A DNA stretch of 64,000 nt from Fusibacter paucivorans (lineage in GTDB: Bacteria; Bacillota; Clostridia; Peptostreptococcales; Acidaminobacteraceae), in contig NZ_JAHBCL010000013.1 of the NCBI RefSeq assembly GCF_018390735.1, forward strand, positions 56,604-120,603, written 5' to 3'. The notes under the pieces are model-generated. The model was given only the letters and a program-made list of their open reading frames with translations, ran no database searches and was not told where the DNA came from. Shown one piece after another: positions 51,898 through 60,809 of this stretch (the stretch's first letter is position 1; the number at the start of each line of letters is the position of its first letter). A program made the translations under genes and the position numbers.

Positions 51898-52832
51898 TAC
51901 TTAGCACCTCCAAACACACGAGGTTTCGTAAATTTATCAATGAGCGGTGCTGCGACGTTCATCAGTAAAATAGAATATGACACGCCTTCTGGGTAACCGC
52001 CATAGAAACGAATGATCGTTGTTAACAATCCCATCCCCACTGCATAAATAATTTGACCCTTTGCAGTGATTGGTGATGAAGCATAGTCAGTTGCCATAAA
52101 GAATGCACCCAGCATTAAGCCGCCTGCAAAGATATTGACGATGGTAAGATTAATATCAAAGCCGCTTAATATCAATGTCAGTACAGCCACTGTACCAATA
52201 TAAATTCCCGGAATTCTGATAGATATAATGCCGCGATAAATCAGGAATGCGCCGCCTAAAACAAGCAATAGCGCAGAAGTTTCACCAATACAGCCATTAA
52301 CATTGCCAACGATAAAGCTTTGGATAGAAGGCATACTCACATCAAGTCCTTCTTTGATAATGCCGAGCGGTGTCGCCGATGAAGTTGCATCAACTGTCAT
52401 TTGCGGCCACGTTGTCATTTGAACCGGCCATGACGCGACGAGCATTGCTCTTGCTGCCAGTGCAGGGTTCATAAAGTTATGTCCCAAACCGCCAAAAGCT
52501 TGTTTAACAATGATAATCGCAAAAGCACTACCAATGATCGGTATCCAAATCGGAACCGTTGACGGTAAGTTCATGCCGAGTAATAAACCTGTTACAACAG
52601 CACTGAAATCGTTAATGGTCACAGGCTGTTTTCTCATTTTTTGTACCAGTGCTTCACTGAGAAGTGCACTTAATACTGATACGACAAGTACAAGCAAAGC
52701 GCTCATACCAAAGTTATACACACCAAATGCAGCTGCAGGCAGCAGTGCAATGGTGACATCCCTCATAATTTTTTGCGTTGTCTCTTGAGAACGAATATGA
52801 GGGGAAGAAGATACGGTTAATCTTGACTCCAT
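51897..52832 (-). CDS. rnfD: Rnf complex subunit D, membrane FMN protein
   Basis: 311 residues with about nine membrane helices. 'TSSATPLGIIKEG' contains the Thr for covalent FMN. 'HNFMNPALAARAMLVASWP' and 'GYPEGVSYSILLMN' are also family blocks. It is homologous to NqrB and is thought to take part in Na+ or H+ movement. It follows rnfC by 12 bases. Confidence 0.97.
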   Translation of the reverse strand: MESRLTVSSSPHIRSQETTQKIMRDVTIALLPAAAFGVYNFGMSALLVLVVSVLSALLSEALVQKMRKQPVTINDFSAVVTGLLLGMNLPSTVPIWIPIIGSAFAIIIVKQAFGGLGHNFMNPALAARAMLVASWPVQMTTWPQMTVDATSSATPLGIIKEGLDVSMPSIQSFIVGNVNGCIGETSALLLVLGGAFLIYRGIISIRIPGIYIGTVAVLTLILSGFDINLTIVNIFAGGLMLGAFFMATDYASSPITAKGQIIYAVGMGLLTTIIRFYGGYPEGVSYSILLMNVAAPLIDKFTKPRVFGGAK

Positions 52833-52844
52833 TTCATTGCCTCC

Positions 52845-54158
52845 TTATTTACGTCTCTTCGCTAGAATTTCTCGTTTAGCGACGCGGATTGATTCGAGCA
52901 GCGGACGTTTCGAAGGACATATAAATGAGCAAGATCCACATTCAATACAATCGAGCGCCCCAAATTTTTCAGCTTTTTCAAAATTAAGTCCCAGTGAATA
53001 GGCACTAATTTGAATAGGCTCTAAAAATGCAGGACAGACAGATACACATTTGCCGCATTTAATACAAGAAGTCGCCGGTGGCAGTTTTGCGTCTTCTTTT
53101 GTAAAGACGAGAATACCAGAGGTGTTTTTCATAGCCGGCAGCTGATCAGATGCTTGCGCAACCCCCATCATTGGGCCGCCAAGAAGTAATTTTCCCGGTG
53201 TTTCAGCGTAGCCGTCACAAAAATCTATCAGTTCTTTTAAGGAAGTTCCTACCTTAAAGCGAATATTTTTTGGTGACTTGATCGCTTTACCTGTCACTGT
53301 ACAAATACGTTCGACTAGCGGCATCCCCTCTTTGAAGACGCGTGCTATTGTTGCAGAAGTCGCGACATTGTTGACGACGACCCCAGCATCCATCGGCAAT
53401 CCGCCAGATGGCACTTCTCGATTTGTACAGGCGTAAATCAGTTGTTTTTCAGCACCCTGCGGGTACTTTGTGTGTAAGCCGACAACCTTGATCGGCGTTC
53501 CTTTTGCTGCTTTTGTCATGGATTCAATGGCATCGGGTTTATTGCTCTCAATACCGATGTAGCCATTTGAAACCGATAGTGCTTTCATCAAAATTTCGAG
53601 TCCCATAACGATCATCTCAGGTTGCTCAAGCATGAGACGATGGTCACAAGTTAAGAATGGCTCACATTCTGCGCCATTAAGAATGATTGTGTCAATTGGT
53701 TTTTCAGGTGGTGGCGAAAGTTTTACATGTGTCGGAAAACCGGCACCGCCCATACCAACCAAACCAGCTTCTTTAATGATGCCGATGATTTCAGCACCAG
53801 TCATCTGCGTAAAATCACCTTTTGGCTTTACGGATTCGTCAAGTTCATTCTTAAAGTCGTTTTCGATGATTACACAAACATCGAAGCCATAAGCCGTGTT
53901 CATTTTTTTCACGTCCAAAACCTTGCCGGAAACAGAACTGTGTACATTAGCACTGACGAATGACGGTGCTTTACCGATCAATTGTCCCATTTTTACGGTA
54001 TCGCCTTTTTGTACGACTGCTTCACAAGGTGCTCCAATGTGTTGTCTCAATGGAATTTCAACTATCTTGGGTTCTAAGTAATCGACAATTGGCAAATGCT
54101 CTGTCGCTTTCTTAGCATGAGGTGGATGTATGCCACCTTTAAAGGATAGAAGCCCCAT
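52845..54158 (-). CDS. rnfC: Rnf complex subunit C, NADH-binding
   Basis: 437 residues. It has the N-terminal barrel ('GGIHPPHAKKATEHLPI'), the flavin/NADH-binding Rossmann part ('GMGGAGFPTHVKLSPP', 'LNGAECEPFLTCDHRLM') and two C-terminal [4Fe-4S] motifs ('CIKCGKCVSVCP' and 'CIECGSCSFICP'). It exchanges electrons with NAD. First gene of the operon; its upstream region holds a 24-base palindrome. Confidence 0.97.
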   Translation of the reverse strand: MGLLSFKGGIHPPHAKKATEHLPIVDYLEPKIVEIPLRQHIGAPCEAVVQKGDTVKMGQLIGKAPSFVSANVHSSVSGKVLDVKKMNTAYGFDVCVIIENDFKNELDESVKPKGDFTQMTGAEIIGIIKEAGLVGMGGAGFPTHVKLSPPPEKPIDTIILNGAECEPFLTCDHRLMLEQPEMIVMGLEILMKALSVSNGYIGIESNKPDAIESMTKAAKGTPIKVVGLHTKYPQGAEKQLIYACTNREVPSGGLPMDAGVVVNNVATSATIARVFKEGMPLVERICTVTGKAIKSPKNIRFKVGTSLKELIDFCDGYAETPGKLLLGGPMMGVAQASDQLPAMKNTSGILVFTKEDAKLPPATSCIKCGKCVSVCPAFLEPIQISAYSLGLNFEKAEKFGALDCIECGSCSFICPSKRPLLESIRVAKREILAKRRK

Positions 54159-54218
54159 GTAATATCACCCCTTTGAAAAGATTTGAAAAAATCGTCTATA
54201 ATATTAGCTTTTGCCAAA

Positions 54219-54224
54219 ATTATA
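54219..54224 (-). promoter_or_regulatory. possible -10 box for rnfC
   Basis: A perfect TATAAT on the minus strand, about 60 bases before the rnfC ATG; no convincing -35 is seen at the right distance. Confidence 0.3.
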
Positions 54225-54292
54225 CTGTATACAACAATTTCACCATAAACATTTTACTACAATATGTTCATGATTTCAATGTAAGACTGCTT

Positions 54293-54316
54293 AGATGGGA
54301 TAAATTTATCCCATCT
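54293..54316. repeat. perfect 24-base palindrome upstream of the rnf operon
   Basis: The arm AGATGGGATAAA is followed at once by its exact complement. It lies about 70 bases upstream of the -10 box and has no T-run in either direction, so it fits an operator better than a terminator. Confidence 0.55.
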
Positions 54317-54376
54317 CTTAAAAACCGCAACACTTTGTAAACACATGCTTCACACACCTTATACGATTAATCAACA

Positions 54377-55180
54377 CTATTTCGCTTCACTGAGTACGAA
54401 GTTTAGCCACAATTGGTTATAAGCCCCGACATTCGCTTTACGATCAACCAGCTTTTGTATATTTCCATTAAATGTTTTAAGTGCTTTAACAATCGTTTCA
54501 TCGGCTTCATCTACTGGGGTAACCTGATCTAGAAATGCACTGCGCTTTAACAGCGCTTCAACATCAGACGTGTTCATTTCATCTGCTACCTGTGCCGAAG
54601 TAATTAGTTCACTGTACGCTTCAATAATTGTCCTAATGCTTTTTGCAAGTGTTTCAGAATCAATACCGTCGGCTTTTACTTTAAAGGCATTTATTGCCAT
54701 TGTATAGTTCGCAGAAAAGGCATCTTTATATTTAGGATACTTTTCAACGATACGTTTCGTATACTGTTTTGCCCCGTCCTCATCAGCTGTCATTCCGGCA
54801 ACCATTTTATAGTAACTGCCTGAATGGTAATAGCCGACTTGCAAACCTTCGTTTGCAAACATTCCCACTGCATCTTTTGCGGCATTTTCATCTGTAAGAC
54901 TGCTGACTTGTGCAGTAAACAATAAAATTTCCTGTGCTTCAACACTGATCGTCTCCAATGAGTCAGATTGAGTATCAGCCTCTATTCCATCGCCGTTATT
55001 TTGTGCAGCCGGTTCTTCAGCAGTCGGTTTTCCATAAAGACTGTCCAATATACCGGACATGCCAACATAGCCTATAGCGCCTGAAATCAGCAAAATAACC
55101 AGTAACGTTACGATAAACGGTCCAGGTGCTCTGCCAACAAATATTCTATAAATACCTTGATTGTTTTTCTGTGTGCCCAT
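54377..55180 (-). CDS. SPOR-domain membrane protein
   Basis: 267 residues: a cytoplasmic basic N-terminus, one membrane helix (about 25-45), an acidic Ala/Pro/Glu-rich linker, an SPOR domain (about 80-150: 'LLFTAQVSSLTDENAAKDAVGMFANEGLQVGYYHSGSYYKMVAGM') and a helical C-terminal part. SPOR domains bind peptide-free glycan strands of septal peptidoglycan, so a role in division or wall remodelling is likely. The start at 55180 has GGAGG eight bases upstream; the ATG nine codons earlier does not. Confidence 0.82.
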   Translation of the reverse strand: MGTQKNNQGIYRIFVGRAPGPFIVTLLVILLISGAIGYVGMSGILDSLYGKPTAEEPAAQNNGDGIEADTQSDSLETISVEAQEILLFTAQVSSLTDENAAKDAVGMFANEGLQVGYYHSGSYYKMVAGMTADEDGAKQYTKRIVEKYPKYKDAFSANYTMAINAFKVKADGIDSETLAKSIRTIIEAYSELITSAQVADEMNTSDVEALLKRSAFLDQVTPVDEADETIVKALKTFNGNIQKLVDRKANVGAYNQLWLNFVLSEAK

Positions 55181-55243
55181 CTTTGCTGTCCTCCATTTTA
55201 TCATCACTATTCATTATAGCAAAAAACATTATCAATAAATAGA

Positions 55244-55289
55244 AAAGTCTTGTACAATCCGTATAAATAAACGGAATGCACAAGACTTT
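55244..55289 (-). terminator. terminator after cheY
   Basis: AAAGTCTTGT pairs with ACAAGACTTT, with an inner CCGT/ACGG pairing, and is followed on the minus strand by TTTTC. It lies about 70 bases after the cheY stop. Confidence 0.65.
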
Positions 55290-55359
55290 GTTTTTAATGC
55301 TTATTCAAATTTCATGATCAACTTAAAACACAACTTATCAAAAAGAGGACTGCTAAGCC

Positions 55360-55722
55360 TTAACCGATTAGCTTCTGCACTTCTGCAATAACTTTATCGC
55401 CAACGAATGGTTTAACAATAAAGCCTTTCGCACCGGCTTTAACGGAATCAATAACCATCCCTTCCTGCCCCATTGCACTGCACATTAATATTTTTGCATC
55501 TGGATATTGTTCCGTAATCATTTTGACGCCCTCAATCCCATTGACATCCGGCATTGTGATATCCATCGTGACTAAATCAGGCATGTGTTCTTTGTATTTG
55601 TTATATGCCTCTTCTCCATTGCTCGCTTCGGCAACCACTTCATACCCAGCCTTATGTAGAATATCGCCTAAGAGTTTTCTCATGAACATCGCATCGTCAA
55701 CTACTAGTATTTTCTTGCCCAT
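55360..55722 (-). CDS. cheY: CheY-type single-domain response regulator
   Basis: 120 residues, one receiver domain only: acidic residues at 9-10, phosphoacceptor Asp54 in 'DLVTMDITMPDVNG', 'MCSAMGQEG' with the switch Ser, and Lys in 'GFIVKPF'. It is of the CheY kind that contacts the flagellar switch, but no chemotaxis or flagellar gene lies in this window, so it is a stand-alone copy. Confidence 0.9.
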   Translation of the reverse strand: MGKKILVVDDAMFMRKLLGDILHKAGYEVVAEASNGEEAYNKYKEHMPDLVTMDITMPDVNGIEGVKMITEQYPDAKILMCSAMGQEGMVIDSVKAGAKGFIVKPFVGDKVIAEVQKLIG

Positions 55723-55805
55723 AATCAGAACCTCACTTCATCTATATTGTCCTTAAACGCTCACGGCGCCGGCATCAAAACATATCTCACTTATAAACTA
55801 GGTCT

Positions 55806-55834
55806 ATTATACTAATCATTTTGTAAAGATACAA
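55806..55834 (-). promoter_or_regulatory. promoter of cheY
   Basis: On the minus strand TTGTAT (55829-55834), a 17-base spacer and a perfect TATAAT (55806-55811). The leader would be about 77 bases. Confidence 0.6.
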
Positions 55835-55950
55835 CTATTTGTGAAAATGATTTATCATTTCGATGTTATGTTTCATTTATTTCCATTTCTTTAAACATTA
55901 AACGCAAAATTGACAATCTAAAATAAATTCGTTTTTTTTTAAATATTCGC

Positions 55951-55979
55951 TTGACTTTTATACGGATACTCACTATAAT
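55951..55979 (+). promoter_or_regulatory. promoter of tRNA-Leu
   Basis: TTGACT (55951-55956), a 17-base spacer and a perfect TATAAT (55974-55979), 51 bases before the tRNA gene. Confidence 0.7.
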
Positions 55980-56030
55980 AAAAAAGTCGCTAGATGAGCA
56001 ATAGCAACGATTTGAAAGCGATGATTATAT

Positions 56031-56115
56031 GCGGATGTGCTGGAATCGGCAGACAGGCACGTTTGAGGGGCGTGTGTTCTAGGACGTATGGGTTCAAGTC
56101 CCATCATCCGCACCA
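56031..56115 (+). tRNA. tRNA-Leu (anticodon GAG)
   Basis: 85 bases including the encoded CCA. Acceptor GCGGATG pairs with CATCCGC. The anticodon loop is TTGAGGG in a CACGT/GCGTG stem, with GAG at 56065-56067. A variable arm of class II length and TTCAAGT in the T loop follow. The GAG anticodon reads CUC/CUU. Confidence 0.93.
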
Positions 56116-56120
56116 TCAAT

Positions 56121-56158
56121 AAAAGGTCTTATAACAGGTATTGTTATAAGACCTTTTT
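56121..56158 (+). terminator. terminator after tRNA-Leu
   Basis: A perfect 16-bp stem (arm AAAAGGTCTTATAACA, 5-base loop) ending in a T-run, five bases after the CCA. Confidence 0.88.
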
Positions 56159-56206
56159 GATTCTATGCAAAATACAAAAAATGATTTAAGCCATTAAACA
56201 ATTACT

Positions 56207-56236
56207 CAGATACACAGATATTCAGATACCCAGATG
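56207..56236. repeat. four tandem 8-base CAGATA units
   Basis: CAGATA or CAGATG begins at 56207, 56215, 56223 and 56231 with two variable bases between units. It lies in a 214-base non-coding gap between the tRNA terminator and the kinase gene. Confidence 0.6.
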
Positions 56237-56329
56237 ATTTTACTGCATCAATATAAAATAGATTGATCCTAAATTGCAATAATAAATTGATGCGTATAAG
56301 GTTTAAAGAGACAAACCACAGCTAAAATC

Positions 56330-57670
56330 TTATGATGAAACTTTCAGTACCATCTTTACGACACCGCCAGACGGATAGTTGTCCAGTGTCAATTGTCCCC
56401 CATGCGCTGCTATAACTTTTGCAGCATACCACAAACCAAGGCCATTGTGTCCGTCTATACTGCGTGCGCTGTCGCCGCGCCACAGGCGCTCCGTTGCATG
56501 CTTCAGAGCCGCACTGCTAAAGCCCGGTCCTTCATCGTAGACATTTATATACCAGCAGTCATCTATTTGATCAGCTTCTATTAAAACACAGCCACCTGCA
56601 CCGGTGTGTTCAATTGCATTCTGGATTACATTTATCAATGCGCGCAAGAGCTGCTCTTTCTGGATAAAAACAGACCCTGATAGATGCATTTCAATATTCA
56701 GAGAAACCTTTTCTGCATCTGCAATTGGCATACTCTGCTGTAGAAGCAATGCTTCCAGATCAGAGGTACTGACCTCTTCAAAGGGTTCTTCTGTTCCCAC
56801 AGCCGTTGACAGCAAATTGGCAACGTATTTTTTTGCACGCTCATTGCTCATCAGAATATGCGTTACCTTCTTACGGCTTTTTTCAGGCAGTTCCTCTTCC
56901 AGCAGGAGTTCAGCATTACCGCCAACAAGCGTTAGCGGTGTTTTTAAATCATGCGCCAAGGCTGTGATTTCCGCTTCTCGGTTTTGCTGTGCCGACCATT
57001 GTAATGAAAGTGAATGATACAGTGCATCACGCATATGTGCCATGGCGTCTAATGCATTATCGTACTCTCGAATTCCCGCTCTCGGTATTTCAAAGTCAAG
57101 TGTTTCATCTGCAACCTTTTGGCTGACTTCAGTAAATAATTTCAGCTTTTCTGCCAGATTATGCCGCAGCCATAGTGTGTTGATGAGTAAGCAAAGTACC
57201 CAAGCAGCGCCAAGTGCTGCTAGCCACAGGTATTCAAACGGCGGCAGCATCGTACGCACTTTCGAATTAGTGAACTCTGCCCTATAATGCCATCGAATGA
57301 TGATCGTACTGCCGTCACGATAAGTATATACTTTAACGCTTGCATCTTCACTTCTTGATCGATAAAGCCTTTCTAACGCTATTTTTGCCTTCCCTTCAAT
57401 ATTGCTTGCCACTATTTCATCCTGTCGGTTAAACAGAATGTATTCTGCCAAAAAAGAATCATCCGGCGGTATAAATATTTCGGGATCACCTGACAGCATT
57501 TGCGCCACTTGTTGACTGGAAACATAGCCCTGATAAATGACACCATTTCTTTGGAGTTGTGAAAAAGCAATCAGCCACAAAAGTATACATAACATCATAC
57601 TGCCTATCATTACGACTGCAAATCGCAATAATACAAAAGATAGGCTTATCGCGCGTTTTCTTTTTGCCAT
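56330..57670 (-). CDS. sensor histidine kinase of lantibiotic-immunity type module
   Basis: 446 residues: two membrane helices (about 10-35 and 155-175) enclosing an extracytoplasmic sensor, a HAMP-like linker, a HisKA box with 'ITALAHDLKTPLTLVGGNAELL', and an HATPase domain with 'INVIQNAIEHTGAGG', 'YDEGPGFSSAALKHATERLWRGD' and 'GLGLWYAAKVIAAHGG'. The H-D-L-K-T-P-L box is usual for kinases paired with lantibiotic or bacitracin transporters. ATG at 57670 overlaps the regulator's 3' end by 25 bases (an earlier in-frame ATG at 57688 has no better ribosome site). Last gene of the five-gene operon. Confidence 0.9.
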   Translation of the reverse strand: MAKRKRAISLSFVLLRFAVVMIGSMMLCILLWLIAFSQLQRNGVIYQGYVSSQQVAQMLSGDPEIFIPPDDSFLAEYILFNRQDEIVASNIEGKAKIALERLYRSRSEDASVKVYTYRDGSTIIIRWHYRAEFTNSKVRTMLPPFEYLWLAALGAAWVLCLLINTLWLRHNLAEKLKLFTEVSQKVADETLDFEIPRAGIREYDNALDAMAHMRDALYHSLSLQWSAQQNREAEITALAHDLKTPLTLVGGNAELLLEEELPEKSRKKVTHILMSNERAKKYVANLLSTAVGTEEPFEEVSTSDLEALLLQQSMPIADAEKVSLNIEMHLSGSVFIQKEQLLRALINVIQNAIEHTGAGGCVLIEADQIDDCWYINVYDEGPGFSSAALKHATERLWRGDSARSIDGHNGLGLWYAAKVIAAHGGQLTLDNYPSGGVVKMVLKVSS

Positions 57671-58320
57671 TTGTAGCCCACCCCCCAAACGGTTTCGATA
57701 GGATTGAGACCTACTGTCTTCAACTTACCCCGAATGTTTTTAATATGCTCTGCAATTGCAGAAGGTTCCCCTTCAGCGTCATAGCCAAAAATCGCTTCAT
57801 ACAATTGGTCTTTTGTAAAGACTTGGCCTGCATGCAATGCCAGATACTCACTAATCGCGTATTCACTTTTTGTCAATAAAATTGCCGTTTCACCGACGAC
57901 CGCCTCCTTCGCGTGCATATTAAATCGAACACCACCTCGTGTCATTGCGTGATTTGGCTGTCTATCTTCGCGCCGAAGATGGGCATTGACTCGCGCACGT
58001 AACTCACCAATACTGAATGGCTTCTTAATATAATCATCCGCTCCAAGGCCGAACCCCTTGATCAGTGCTGTTTCTTCAGTTTTTGCCGTTAAAAAAAGAA
58101 TCGGACAATCCACCGAATCGCGGATCCGAGTACAAAGTGAAAAGCCGTCTTCTACCGGCATCATGACATCCAGTAATAAAAGATCATATTGCTGACATCT
58201 CTTTGAGTCAACCAATAAAGGGTTTGATTCACCCTCAACATAATAACCGCTTTGTTCCAGAGCATCACATATCAGTTCTAGCATTTGACAATCATCATCA
58301 ATTACGAGTATTTTTATCAC
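57646..58320 (-). CDS. OmpR-family response regulator of lantibiotic-immunity module
   Basis: 224 residues: receiver domain with acidic residues 8-10, Asp51 in 'LLLLDVMMPVEDG', 'LFLTAKTEETA' and 'DDYIKKPF'; winged-helix domain ending 'AIAEHIKNIRGKLKTVGLNPIETVWGVGYKW'. It belongs to the group that controls LanFEG or Bce-type transporters in response to peptide antibiotics. It begins 17 bases after the permease gene and overlaps the kinase gene. Confidence 0.92.
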   Translation of the reverse strand: MIKILVIDDDCQMLELICDALEQSGYYVEGESNPLLVDSKRCQQYDLLLLDVMMPVEDGFSLCTRIRDSVDCPILFLTAKTEETALIKGFGLGADDYIKKPFSIGELRARVNAHLRREDRQPNHAMTRGGVRFNMHAKEAVVGETAILLTKSEYAISEYLALHAGQVFTKDQLYEAIFGYDAEGEPSAIAEHIKNIRGKLKTVGLNPIETVWGVGYKWQKENAR

Positions 58321-58337
58321 AGTCTCTTCTCCTCAAA

Positions 58338-59063
58338 TTATTCATCTGCAACACGCCCCTCCCATCGACTAAACCAATAGATCGAGAATGCCAACATCGC
58401 AAATGTCATCACAATCATCACAATAATCCCAGGTAAAACAGGTGTGACTGAAATCTCAAAATAGTTTTCCAAAAGTCTAACCCCCCATTCCCATGGCATG
58501 AATTGCCAGAGATGATTACCGATTGGGGTTTCAAAATAACCTGCCAGAACAGTGCCTGCTATCCCAAGTATCATCACAATACTCGTGCCAAAGCGAAAAG
58601 CAATCGTCATAAGACATGAATATAAAAAAATATTGCTAATCATCATTATAACAAAGACGATTAAATACGGCTGAATTTTTGTATCATGCAATCCTAAAAA
58701 ATGATTTACGCCAATATAAAACCCCATTTCAAATACTAAGATACTCGCAGCTGATAAGCATAAGAGAAAACACAATTTTCCAAAATAGACACTGTGACGC
58801 GATGGGACGACTCCCAATGCATTTTGTACATTTGGCATACGCCGCTCTAAACCGATCAGGATTGGTACCAATATACTTGCACCTATTGGATAGCCAATTT
58901 GTATGATAACGAAAAATAGCCATACATTCTGAATAATATGATACCCAGCAAAAGAATAATAAATAAAATATAATGCTGTTAATACGACGGGCACCAGCAA
59001 TTGAAGCCACGCGACCGGCGTCCGTTTCATTTTAATAAAATCAGCAACGAATGCATTTCTCAC
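58338..59063 (-). CDS. lantibiotic-immunity ABC permease (EpiG/MutG-like)
   Basis: 241 residues with six membrane helices in the ABC-2 layout. The N-terminal 'VADFIKMKRTPVAWLQLLVPVVL' is the amphipathic entry helix of MutG/SpaG-type permeases. An ATG at 59090 is in frame, but GTG at 59063 overlaps the stop of the preceding permease as GTGA and has AGGTG eight bases upstream, so I choose it. It should form a heterodimer with the 59060-59821 permease to expel lantibiotic from the membrane. Confidence 0.85.
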   Translation of the reverse strand: MRNAFVADFIKMKRTPVAWLQLLVPVVLTALYFIYYSFAGYHIIQNVWLFFVIIQIGYPIGASILVPILIGLERRMPNVQNALGVVPSRHSVYFGKLCFLLCLSAASILVFEMGFYIGVNHFLGLHDTKIQPYLIVFVIMMISNIFLYSCLMTIAFRFGTSIVMILGIAGTVLAGYFETPIGNHLWQFMPWEWGVRLLENYFEISVTPVLPGIIVMIVMTFAMLAFSIYWFSRWEGRVADE

Positions 59064-59821
59064 TTTCGGTACACCTGCCTTCCATACCAAACTGCCAATA
59101 CAATAGTCAGTATTATCGCTAGCATTAAAGCGCTCAATGCCAAGATTACACTTTGCGTAAAGGGTAAACTCAATCGCGAATCACCCGAGACTAATAAACC
59201 ATTTGGCAAAACCCCAAAAAGCGTTATCATGAGCCTTGCAGGCCAACTATACGGAAATATCCAAAACAAAGGTGTCAACGATATGAAAATACCACCAAAA
59301 GCACTGGCAAATAAATGAATAATAACCGTCATGACAAGACCCGCTTTTTGGACTAAAAATAAACAAACAGGTATTTGCCATAATAACGAAAGCCATATTA
59401 TGCCGTATCCTAAAAAATAATAAATGCCATGATCTATAACAGCTGATGCTCCAAACAATGCGTATTCTGATACTGCCGTTAAAGATGCCAGTAACATTGA
59501 TATGATCCATAAATTTACTGCAATCAGAATCGTCTTTGCTGTAAATGTCCTTTTTAAATCAATTGGTAGGGTGTACAAAGTATGATATTGATGTTTTTGT
59601 TCTTTTTGATGTGCTTGGTCGCATAAGATGACGACGCTAAGTGATGCCATGGGCATCGACCAATTTGAAATCAAAGCACTTGAAAAGCCGCCAATACCAA
59701 TGCCGACAAAAAGAAATATCATCGATAACAATGTTAATGAAGCCGGTATGATCCATATTAATTTTCTAAAGACGGTATGTTTAAATTTAATATTTTCAGC
59801 ATTCAAATACACAAAATTCAT
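59060..59821 (-). CDS. lantibiotic-immunity ABC permease (EpiE/MutE-like)
   Basis: 253 residues with six membrane helices. The start 'AENIKFKHTVFRKLIWIIPASLTLL' matches the MutE/EpiE family start, and 'HQKEQKHQYHTLYTLPIDLKRTFTAK' is the conserved cytoplasmic loop. The ATG overlaps the stop of the ATPase gene (ATGA) and its own stop overlaps the next permease, so the three transporter genes are translationally coupled. Confidence 0.87.
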   Translation of the reverse strand: MNFVYLNAENIKFKHTVFRKLIWIIPASLTLLSMIFLFVGIGIGGFSSALISNWSMPMASLSVVILCDQAHQKEQKHQYHTLYTLPIDLKRTFTAKTILIAVNLWIISMLLASLTAVSEYALFGASAVIDHGIYYFLGYGIIWLSLLWQIPVCLFLVQKAGLVMTVIIHLFASAFGGIFISLTPLFWIFPYSWPARLMITLFGVLPNGLLVSGDSRLSLPFTQSVILALSALMLAIILTIVLAVWYGRQVYRK

Positions 59822-60522
59822 GATCTTTCACTTTCCTTTCGAATGACATCCTTAAAGATTTGTTCCAGATTATCACGACTGTCTACTTTAGATTGATAGA
59901 GCAGTGAACCATTGTGTAAAATGCCAATGTCATCTGCTACTTGCTGTATTTCACTTAAAATGTGACTTGATATGATCACTGTGATCCCGGAAAGCGGAAA
60001 GGATCGAATCATTGCTCTTAACGCTTCAATACCAAACGGATCTAATCCGTTTGTCGGTTCATCCAATATCAGCAGCTTGGGACTATTGAGCAAAGCTAGT
60101 GCTATACCAAGTCGCTGTTTCATACCTAGTGAATAATCGGATGTCCTTTTGTTTTTGGCCTCTGTCAAATCCATTTTTTCCAAGACTTCATGGCATTTAA
60201 CTGTTGGGATCCCTAACAGCGTAGCGCGTACACGAAGATTTTCATAAGCAGTGAGATTTTCATACAATGGTGGCGCTTCAATTAATGCGCCAATCTCATT
60301 TAAATCTTTTCTCATCCATGGATGGCCGTTCATCAATATTTCGCCCGAAGTTGGCCGTGCAATCCCTGTCAACATTTTTAATAAAGTTGACTTTCCCGCG
60401 CCATTTGGCCCTAATAAGCCGTAAATAGCGTTTTTTCGTACGGACATATTCAAATCCCTTATGGCATATGCCTTTTTATATTGTTTCGTAAGATGGTTGG
60501 TTTCTATCATAAAATCCGGCAT
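59818..60522 (-). CDS. ABC transporter ATPase, BcrA/LanF-like
   Basis: 234 residues. Walker A 'GPNGAGKST', Q-loop region 'EIGALIEAPPLYENLTAYENL', signature 'YSLGMKQRLGIALALL', Walker B 'LLILDEPTNGLDP' and the switch His in 'ISSHILSEIQQVADDIG' are all present. The 'GALIEAPPLYENLTAYENL' block is characteristic of bacitracin/lantibiotic protection ATPases. First gene of the operon; AGGAAG precedes the ATG. It powers the two permeases. Confidence 0.93.
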   Translation of the reverse strand: MPDFMIETNHLTKQYKKAYAIRDLNMSVRKNAIYGLLGPNGAGKSTLLKMLTGIARPTSGEILMNGHPWMRKDLNEIGALIEAPPLYENLTAYENLRVRATLLGIPTVKCHEVLEKMDLTEAKNKRTSDYSLGMKQRLGIALALLNSPKLLILDEPTNGLDPFGIEALRAMIRSFPLSGITVIISSHILSEIQQVADDIGILHNGSLLYQSKVDSRDNLEQIFKDVIRKESERS

Positions 60523-60643
60523 GTTTACTTCCTTTCTTTTTATAGCCTATCACTGCAATGATGTCATTTCTAAGCAACACCATTATTTTAACAGTCAATT
60601 TTAAGGATTTTATAAGGACGTTTGTACTTTTTTATATTCATAT

Positions 60644-60665
60644 AAGACAATTATATAATTGCCTT
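60644..60665. repeat. near-perfect 22-base palindrome upstream of ABC operon
   Basis: AAGACAATTAT is followed by ATAATTGCCTT: 10 of 11 positions are complementary. It lies about 120 bases before the ATPase start and could be an operator. Confidence 0.4.
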
Positions 60666-60809
60666 AAGTTGAGCCCATCACGATAATATACTGGTTTTCG
60701 TCTTTTGAAAAATATAGATTGTCGTATAAAAATCAAAGTTTAAATACGTCTATTGCTATATATGTCAATATAAATGCTTTAAATTCTATTGTTGTTTCAA
60801 AAAGTCAAT

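Larger units (their letters stand above)
55723..56030. other. intergenic region: divergent promoters of cheY and tRNA-Leu
   Basis: No gene is seen. It holds the two promoters listed separately and an AT-rich middle (about 55835-55945) with nothing I can support. Confidence 0.5.
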
